Shown here: piece by piece, positions 58,391 to 64,000 of the stretch
Layout of the letters: each line of letters starts with the position of its first letter
How positions within the stretch are numbered: the stretch's first letter is position 1
Source: Collinsella sp.
GTDB taxonomy: Bacteria; Actinomycetota; Coriobacteriia; Coriobacteriales; Coriobacteriaceae
NCBI GenBank assembly: GCA_019419585.1
Contig: DXZQ01000005.1
Location: forward strand, 33,682-97,681
DNA: 64,000 nucleotides
Direction: 5' to 3'
The notes under the pieces: model-generated
Databases searched by the model: none
What the model was told of the DNA's origin: nothing
What the model saw: only the letters and a program-made list of their open reading frames with translations
Program-made: the position numbers and the translations under genes

Positions 58391-60691
58391 TTACTCGGCA
58401 GCGGCCTTGAACTTGTTGTAGTTGATCAGGCAGCCGGCCTTGACGATGGCACGCTCCTCGGCCGTCATGTCGGCAATGTAGAGCTCAATCTGCTCGACCG
58501 AACCGTCAGCGCGCACCACATAAGCGGCGATGTCCTTTAGGTCACCATCGAGCGCGGCACGGATACCCGGCACAAAGACGTAGTCGCCCACCTCAAAGTT
58601 GGGCTCGGCCTCCATCTGGAAGGGAACCATGCCCCAGTTCATCACGTTGGAGCGATAGCGCTTGGTGGCGTACTCGTGGACGATGTTGGCCAGGCCGCCA
58701 ATTACGCGCTGGCAACTCGCGGCCTGCTCGCGGGCGCTGCCGTCGCCAGGCTTCTTGGCGTAGATCATGGAACCGAACTCGGTCGCCTTGGCATCGGCCG
58801 CGACGCCCGCGCCGGTCAGCGCCTCAAACACACCGGCAAGCTCGGCATTGAGCGCCGCCAGGTCGCCCGTGGCCTCGCCGGCCACGCGGCGCTTCTCCAC
58901 GGCGTCGACCTCCTTGGAGCGACCCACGTAGGCCGGATCGCGGCGGCTCAGCGTAAACTCGGCCAGACCCAGCGGGTTGGAGCGGAAGGAACTCGTCTCG
59001 CCCGAGGGAATGAGCTCGTCGGTCGTGGTGACCGGGTCCATGATCTTGGAGCACACCTTAAGCAGGATGTCGTCGCCGAGCGGCTCCATCGCGGGCCACG
59101 GCTTGATGTTGGGACCCTCGACCAGCTCGTCTGCCGGCTCGGCCTTGCCAAAGCCCCAGTACACGCGCTTCTTGTAGGGAGCGTCGTCAAAGGTGTACTC
59201 GCAGGCCTCGTCCCAAGTCTCCTCGGGCAGGTCGGTCGCCGGCGTCAGGACGCCGCCGTTGGCAGCCGTCGCCGCGATGGAGCGGGCGTCCATCAGAGCC
59301 ACAGCGCTCAGCTGGCCATTACCCGGCTTGGAACCCTCGCGGTTGGGGAAATTGCGCGTGGTGTGGCGGATGGACAGGCCGTTGTTGGCAGGCGTGTCGC
59401 CGGCGCCAAAGCACGGGCCGCAGAACGCCGTGCGCACGATCGCGCCGGCCTCCATAAGGTCGTAGATATAGCCGCGACGCGTGAGTTCGAGCGCCACGGG
59501 CTGGCTCGTGGGATAGACCGACAGCGAGAACTCGCCGCAGCCGGTGTTGGCGCCCTTGAGCACGCGGGCAGCCTGGACCACGGAGTCGTAGTTGCCGCCC
59601 GAGCAGCCGGCGATAACGCCCTGCTGCACGTGCAGTTTGCCGTCGACGATCTTGTCGAGCAGGCTAAAGTGCGTCTTACCCTCGCCGATCTTGGCGGCCT
59701 CGAGCTCCACCTCGTGAAGGATGTCCTCGAGGTTCTCATTGAGCTCGTCGATCTCAAAGCCGTTGGAAGGATGGAACGGCAGCGCGATCATGGGCTTGAT
59801 GCTCGACAAGTCGACCTCGACGCAGCCGTCGTAGTAGGCGACATCGGCGGGCTTGAGCTCGCGGTAGTCGTCGCCGCGGCCGTGCATGGTCAGGAATGCG
59901 TGCGTGTCCTCGTCGGTGGCCCAGATGCTCGACAGGCAGGTGGTCTCGGTGGTCATGACGTCGACGCCGTTGCGGTAGTCGGTCGTCATACTCGCGATGC
60001 CGGGGCCCACGAACTCCATGACCTTGTTCTTAACGTAGCCCTTGGCAAAGACAGCGCGGATGATGGCGAGCGCCACGTCGTGCGGGCCGACGCCGGGACG
60101 CGGGGCGCCCGTGAGGTAGATGGCCACGACACCGGGATAGGCGACGTCGTAGGTGTCGCGCAGCAGCTGCTTGGCCAGCTCGCCGCCGCCCTCGCCCACG
60201 GCCATGGTGCCCAGGGCGCCGTAGCGGGTGTGCGAGTCCGAGCCCAGAATCATCTTGCCGCAACCGGCGAAGTTCTCGCGCATAAAGGAGTGGATGACGG
60301 CGATGTGCGGCGGAACGAAGATGCCACCGTACTTCTTGGCAGCGGAGAGGCCAAAGACGTGGTCATCCTCGTTGATGGTGCCGCCCACGGCGCACAGCGA
60401 GTTATGGCAGTTGGTGAGCACGTAGGGCAGCGGGAACTGTTCCATGCCCGAGGCACGCGCCGTCTGGATGATGCCGACGAAGGTGATGTCGTGGCTTGCC
60501 ATGGCGTCGAAGCGAATCTTGAGCGTCTCGGGGTCGCCGGACGTATTGTGTGCCTGAAGGATCGAATACGCGATGGTGCCACGCTTGGCATCCTCGGGCG
60601 TCTGCGTAATACCGCGCTCAGCAGCCTCGGCCGCAGGCACCACCTCGCTGCCGCCGCGCAGGTAGATGCCGTCCTCGTACAGCTTGACCAT
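58391..60691 (-). CDS. Aconitase-family hydratase, YbhJ-like
   Basis: A 766-residue protein. Three Cys for a [4Fe-4S] cluster are visible: TTETTCLSSIW (near 285), IAGCSGGNYDS (near 395) and FCGPCFGAGD (near 460). ILGSDSHTRYGALGTMAVGE is the aconitase active-site block, and the swivel domain at the end includes the region around SNVMNWGMVPFQ. Length and end resemble E. coli YbhJ, an aconitase relative of unknown substrate, more than AcnA/AcnB. ATG 60691 follows GGGAG by five bases. It may dehydrate citrate-like acids. It stands alone. Confidence 0.85.
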   Translation of the reverse strand: MVKLYEDGIYLRGGSEVVPAAEAAERGITQTPEDAKRGTIAYSILQAHNTSGDPETLKIRFDAMASHDITFVGIIQTARASGMEQFPLPYVLTNCHNSLCAVGGTINEDDHVFGLSAAKKYGGIFVPPHIAVIHSFMRENFAGCGKMILGSDSHTRYGALGTMAVGEGGGELAKQLLRDTYDVAYPGVVAIYLTGAPRPGVGPHDVALAIIRAVFAKGYVKNKVMEFVGPGIASMTTDYRNGVDVMTTETTCLSSIWATDEDTHAFLTMHGRGDDYRELKPADVAYYDGCVEVDLSSIKPMIALPFHPSNGFEIDELNENLEDILHEVELEAAKIGEGKTHFSLLDKIVDGKLHVQQGVIAGCSGGNYDSVVQAARVLKGANTGCGEFSLSVYPTSQPVALELTRRGYIYDLMEAGAIVRTAFCGPCFGAGDTPANNGLSIRHTTRNFPNREGSKPGNGQLSAVALMDARSIAATAANGGVLTPATDLPEETWDEACEYTFDDAPYKKRVYWGFGKAEPADELVEGPNIKPWPAMEPLGDDILLKVCSKIMDPVTTTDELIPSGETSSFRSNPLGLAEFTLSRRDPAYVGRSKEVDAVEKRRVAGEATGDLAALNAELAGVFEALTGAGVAADAKATEFGSMIYAKKPGDGSAREQAASCQRVIGGLANIVHEYATKRYRSNVMNWGMVPFQMEAEPNFEVGDYVFVPGIRAALDGDLKDIAAYVVRADGSVEQIELYIADMTAEERAIVKAGCLINYNKFKAAAE

Positions 60692-60939
60692 ACTGTCTCC
60701 CACTCTGCCCAAACAATTTGGGCGCATAGCATACATTCGTTCAATATCGTGCCATAGAACAGTTGCGAGCGGGTTACGAATCTGCGCGTTCACTTTATCT
60801 CAGTAAAGTAAAGGACGAGCCCGGTGTGGGGCCGGCAGATTTGGCGCAAGAGTGTCCCTTTCGACTAGTCATTTAAGAACGTCCCCAATGACTACCGTGC
60901 CGCACTCCGGCAACGCCGATGTTTTGGCGCGGACAGCGA
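60692..60939. repeat. Upstream gap with TAGTCATT palindrome
   Basis: TAGTCATT (60866-60873) and its complement (60887-60894) flank TAAGAACGTCCCC. The motif resembles part of the palindrome at 53179 (TAATAGTCATT and CCCC). No gene is seen. Confidence 0.5.
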
Positions 60940-61037
60940 AAGCCCACCAGAGCGAGCAAGGTGACGTGAAAGAGGAGGGAAGCGTACTTCGGTACGCGAC
61001 CGACGATTGAACGTCAGATTGCCGCTCTGGCGGGCTT
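60940..61037 (+). ncRNA. Candidate structured RNA, three nested stems with UUCG loop
   Basis: AAGCCCACCAGAGCG (60940-60954) pairs with CGCTCTGGCGGGCTT (61023-61037) with one mismatch. Inside, TGACGT (60962-60967) pairs with ACGTCA (61011-61016), and GCGTAC-TTCG-GTACGC (60982-60997) makes a very stable hairpin with the C(UUCG)G loop on the plus strand. A purine-rich AAGAGGAGGGAAG precedes it. Three stems in nested order are unlikely by chance. It lies after hspR in a region with no gene. Function is unknown; a dispersed repeat with structure is an alternative. Confidence 0.55.
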
Positions 61038-61050
61038 GCAGCGTCGAGCC

Positions 61051-61078
61051 GTTACGCGGTTTGGTAAAACCGCGTAAC
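61051..61078 (-). terminator. Hairpin at end of hspR
   Basis: GTTACGCGGTTT, a GGTA loop and the exact complement abut the hspR stop. There is no clear T-run. Confidence 0.6.
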
Positions 61079-61494
61079 TATAGGTCCCCGCCGGTGCCCA
61101 GTAGCTTGCGCATGACTTGCTCGGGGTTAACCGAGCCATCGCGCGGGGCCAGGGCGGTGATCTTCTTTTGCATCTTATACTCGTGCAGCTCGTCCTCGAG
61201 CTGGCGCACGCGGGCGCGGAGCTTTTCGTTCTCGCGCTCGCGCTCCTCAGCACGCTCCTTCATATCGAGGATGCGCACCACGCCGGCGAGGTTGATGCCC
61301 TCATCGGTCAGTTGGTTGATGAGTTCCAGACGCTCGATATCGGCGCGCGAATACAGGCGCGTGTTACCGCCCGAGCGCTGGGGGTTCACCAGGCCCTTGG
61401 ACTCGTAGACGCGTAGAGTCTGCGGGTGCATGCCGGTCAGCTCGGCCGCCACGCTGATCATGTACAGCGGTTTGTTCCTATTGTCCTCGGCCAT
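61078..61494 (-). CDS. hspR: HspR heat-shock repressor, MerR family
   Basis: A 138-residue regulator. PLYMISVAAELTGMHPQTLR begins the MerR-type winged helix, followed by YESKGLVNPQRSGGNTRLYS, the HspR signature; a coiled coil (about 75-110) gives dimerisation. HspR binds inverted repeats before dnaK and clp genes in actinobacteria and uses DnaK as co-repressor. It lies 72 bp after dnaJ in the order dnaK-grpE-dnaJ-hspR, the classical actinobacterial operon. Confidence 0.95.
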   Translation of the reverse strand: MAEDNRNKPLYMISVAAELTGMHPQTLRVYESKGLVNPQRSGGNTRLYSRADIERLELINQLTDEGINLAGVVRILDMKERAEERERENEKLRARVRQLEDELHEYKMQKKITALAPRDGSVNPEQVMRKLLGTGGDL

Positions 61495-61566
61495 GCTACC
61501 TGACCCCTTTCCGTCTCGTTATCGTCCATCATAAGCCCGCAGGCGCGGGCGTGTGCCGCGACCGCC

Positions 61567-62532
61567 CTAGTACGTCGCCTTGTAACGGTTGACCTTCTCG
61601 CGATAGTCGCGTGTGTCGGCCTCGCGCAGCTTGGTCATGGCATCGCGCTCGTCATCAGACAAGTTCGTGGGAACCTGCACCTTGATCTCGACGAGCAGCG
61701 CACCCGTACGGCCACGGTGTTTAACGTCGGGCGCGCCCATCTCCTTAAAGCGGAACTTCTTGCCCGTCTGGGTACCCGCGGGCACCTTCAGACGAACCGT
61801 CGCACCACCGGGCGTCGGCACGTCCACCGTGCAGCCGAGCGCCGCCTCGTAGACCGAGACCGGTACCTCCATGGTCACGTCGGCACCTTTGCGCTTAAAC
61901 AGCGGGTGCTCCTCCACATGCGTGGTCACGACCAGGTCGCCACGCTCGCCACCCGCAACTCCGTACTCGCCGCGACGCTTGTAGCGTAGCTTGCCGCCGT
62001 CGACCGCGCCCGCGGGCACCGAGACCGTAATGGTCTGCTGCTCGCCTGTCGAGGGAATGCGATAGGTGACTTTGTGCGTCACGCCGCGAAACGCGTCCTC
62101 GGCCGTCACATCGACGGTCAGCGACAGGTCGCCGCCCTTGCGCGCGCGGTTGCGACCCGCACCGGCACCGGCAGCGCCCGCAGCCCCGGCAAAGCCCGAG
62201 CCCCAATCGCTACCCCAGGCACCGTTGCCGCTAAAGATGCTGTCGAAGATGTCGCCCCAGCCGCTCGCGCCGGCACCGGCGCCGTAGCCACCGCCATACG
62301 CGCCGCCCGCGCCCGGCATACCGCCGAACATGAGCATCTGGTCGTACTCTTTGCGCTTCTTCTCATCCGAAAGCGTCTCGTAGGCCTCGCTAATCTCCTT
62401 AAACTTGGCCTCGTCGCCGCCGGCATCGGGGTGATATTTTTGTGCGAGCTTGCGAAACGCGCTCTTGATCTCTTTGTCGGAGGCGCTCTTGGATACGCCC
62501 AGGATGTCATAGAAGGTTTTGCCTGCAGCCAT
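61567..62532 (-). CDS. dnaJ: DnaJ/CbpA-type co-chaperone without zinc finger
   Basis: A 321-residue J protein. The J domain (about 6-72) contains the HPD motif in KYHPDAGGD. A Gly/Ala/Phe-rich linker (about 73-140) follows, then the two beta-barrel substrate domains, without the CxxCxGxG zinc repeats of classical DnaJ, so it is of the CbpA/type II kind. It stimulates DnaK, encoded two genes upstream. Confidence 0.95.
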   Translation of the reverse strand: MAAGKTFYDILGVSKSASDKEIKSAFRKLAQKYHPDAGGDEAKFKEISEAYETLSDEKKRKEYDQMLMFGGMPGAGGAYGGGYGAGAGASGWGDIFDSIFSGNGAWGSDWGSGFAGAAGAAGAGAGRNRARKGGDLSLTVDVTAEDAFRGVTHKVTYRIPSTGEQQTITVSVPAGAVDGGKLRYKRRGEYGVAGGERGDLVVTTHVEEHPLFKRKGADVTMEVPVSVYEAALGCTVDVPTPGGATVRLKVPAGTQTGKKFRFKEMGAPDVKHRGRTGALLVEIKVQVPTNLSDDERDAMTKLREADTRDYREKVNRYKATY

Positions 62533-62604
62533 CGTAGCTCCTCTCCTGTTTCATCCGCCGTCCAGCGGACGGCGGCTCATGCTTTCATATGGCACTAGGC
62601 CAGA

Positions 62605-62634
62605 AAGGGCCCCGGGTGTTGCCCCGGGGCCCTT
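62605..62634 (-). terminator. GC-rich hairpin between grpE and dnaJ
   Basis: AAGGGCCCCGGG, a 6-base loop and the exact complement. Only TCTGG follows on the minus strand, so partial attenuation or transcript processing is more likely than full termination. Confidence 0.6.
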
Positions 62635-62639
62635 CTCAA

Positions 62640-63482
62640 TTACTCCTCGGTGCTCTCGGCCGTATCGGCCGCGGCATCCTCGGGCGCCGCTTTGGGCTCC
62701 GGTGCGGGGCGCTTCTCGCCACCGTAGGTCACCGTCACCATCGCGGAACGCAGGATGCGATCCGCCATGCGGTAGCCCTTCTGGTACACGTCGTTGACGG
62801 TCTCGTCGTACTGCGACGCGTCCTCGACGCGACCCACGGCCTGGTGCTCGAGCGGATCGAACGCCTCGCCCTTGGGGTCGATGGGCTCAACGCCCTCGTG
62901 CGCAAACACATCGAGCAGCTTGGCATGCACCGCGTCGACGCCGTCGACGAACTGCTTAAAGTCGTCGGCAAGTTCCTGGCTACGGGCATGGTCGATCGCA
63001 CGCTCGATATCGTCAACCACCGGCAGCAGCGCAGTAACGAGCTTCTCGGTCGCGCGCTCGCGCTCGGCGATACGCTCGTTGGCGGTGCGGCGACGGAAGT
63101 TCTCCCAGTCGGCCTGCAGACGGGCGGTGCGCTCGGTGGCGTCCTTCGCCTTGTCCTCGGCGGCCTTCTGAGCCTCTGCCGCAGCATCGAGCTCATTGCG
63201 CACGTCGGCAAGCTCCTTTTGGGCCTGCTCGAACTTAAGCTTAAAGTCGTTGTCGGCGGCTTCCTCACCGGCGCGGATAGCGGCTTCCACCATCTCGTCC
63301 TCGGTCATCGTCGCCTCCTTGTTGGAATCCTCTACCTGGTTCTCGGCAGCCTCGGCGGCCTCGGCCTCGTTGGCCTCGGTATCGTCGACGGCCTCTACGG
63401 GAATCTTCACGTCCTTCTCCTCAGAGTCAACGGGGGCGGCGCCAGTGGCGGCCGCCTCCGTGCGAGCTTTACGGGCGGACAT
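62640..63482 (-). CDS. grpE: GrpE nucleotide-exchange factor
   Basis: A 280-residue protein, longer than the usual 180-200 because of an acidic N-terminal extension (about 1-80) and an Ala/Pro/Glu tail. The core has a long coiled coil (about 80-130), RLQADWENFRRRTANERIAE, and the C-terminal beta domain ending DVYQKGYRMADRILRSAMVT. It releases ADP from DnaK. The ATG lies three bases after the dnaK stop. Confidence 0.95.
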   Translation of the reverse strand: MSARKARTEAAATGAAPVDSEEKDVKIPVEAVDDTEANEAEAAEAAENQVEDSNKEATMTEDEMVEAAIRAGEEAADNDFKLKFEQAQKELADVRNELDAAAEAQKAAEDKAKDATERTARLQADWENFRRRTANERIAERERATEKLVTALLPVVDDIERAIDHARSQELADDFKQFVDGVDAVHAKLLDVFAHEGVEPIDPKGEAFDPLEHQAVGRVEDASQYDETVNDVYQKGYRMADRILRSAMVTVTYGGEKRPAPEPKAAPEDAAADTAESTEE

Positions 63483-63484
63483 GA

Positions 63485-64000
<516 letters not shown>

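Noticed and set aside
58676..60757. 693-codon open frame antisense to the aconitase-family gene
   Set aside because: Arises from third-position GC bias; composition is Ala/Gly/Val/His-rich without motifs.

Overview
The window is bacterial DNA from a high-GC, anaerobic actinobacterium of the Coriobacteriia, most likely a Collinsella-like gut organism. I infer this from four things: a PknB/PstP/FHA/RodA-PBP cell-envelope cluster; an hspR-dnaJ-grpE-dnaK heat-shock locus; a mannose-type PTS with its DUF956 partner; and several families of palindromic intergenic repeats. No database search was run, so names rest on motif recognition.

Left accessory half (1-29,600). Positions 1-2457 hold the end of an AT-rich, probably imported operon (MFS exporter, unknown protein, E1/ThiF-like adenylyltransferase) that looks like a modified-peptide (RiPP) cluster. 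A DUF4143 ATPase, a 23-bp tandem repeat, an Xre regulator and a large LPXTG-like surface protein with coiled coils around a CAP domain follow. From about 7.9 to 20 kb lies a complete plasmid-type replicon embedded in the sequence: ParA plus a ribbon-helix-helix (RHH) partner, an iteron origin, a second RHH protein, a RepA-like initiator, its own DnaB helicase, three consecutive metallophosphoesterases, a lipoprotein, an RHH/coiled-coil protein, a serine resolvase and two tiny hydrophobic-basic peptides resembling type I toxins. TCTAG motifs at an exact 11-bp period occur at five places and are the probable centromere/operators. GTACTSATGCAAC iterons and their full palindromes punctuate the rep genes. 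Between 19 and 23.4 kb is a scrambled zone: gene fragments, a peptide with an NHLP-like leader beside an SdpI-like protein, and a 667-bp noncoding region built of degenerate 8-bp repeats and large inverted repeats. From 23.3 to 29.6 kb, all on the minus strand, runs a cassette of two membrane LuxR regulators (one frameshifted at a C7 tract), a secreted Cys-containing peptide, two ABC permeases, an ABC ATPase, a DUF5028-like protein and a small protein; it looks like a bacteriocin-type export/immunity module.

Core half (30,000-64,000). The Ser/Thr kinase, FhaA, FhaB, PstP, SEDS-PBP fusion and PknB genes lie head to tail and link phosphosignalling to cell-wall synthesis. tRNA-Arg(CCT) follows, with duplicated 3'-end scars of past integration. 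Then come manXYZ and manO, hypA, a large iron-sulfur flavoprotein with a divergent TetR regulator, a DUF5692 membrane protein, a membrane-anchored surface protein, a second DUF4143 ATPase, clpB, two membrane proteins, an aconitase-family hydratase, a candidate structured RNA, and the hspR-dnaJ-grpE-dnaK locus cut by the window edge.

Intergenic spaces of the core half carry at least five families of palindromic repeats. I saw no CRISPR array, rRNA, intact insertion sequence or tyrosine integrase.
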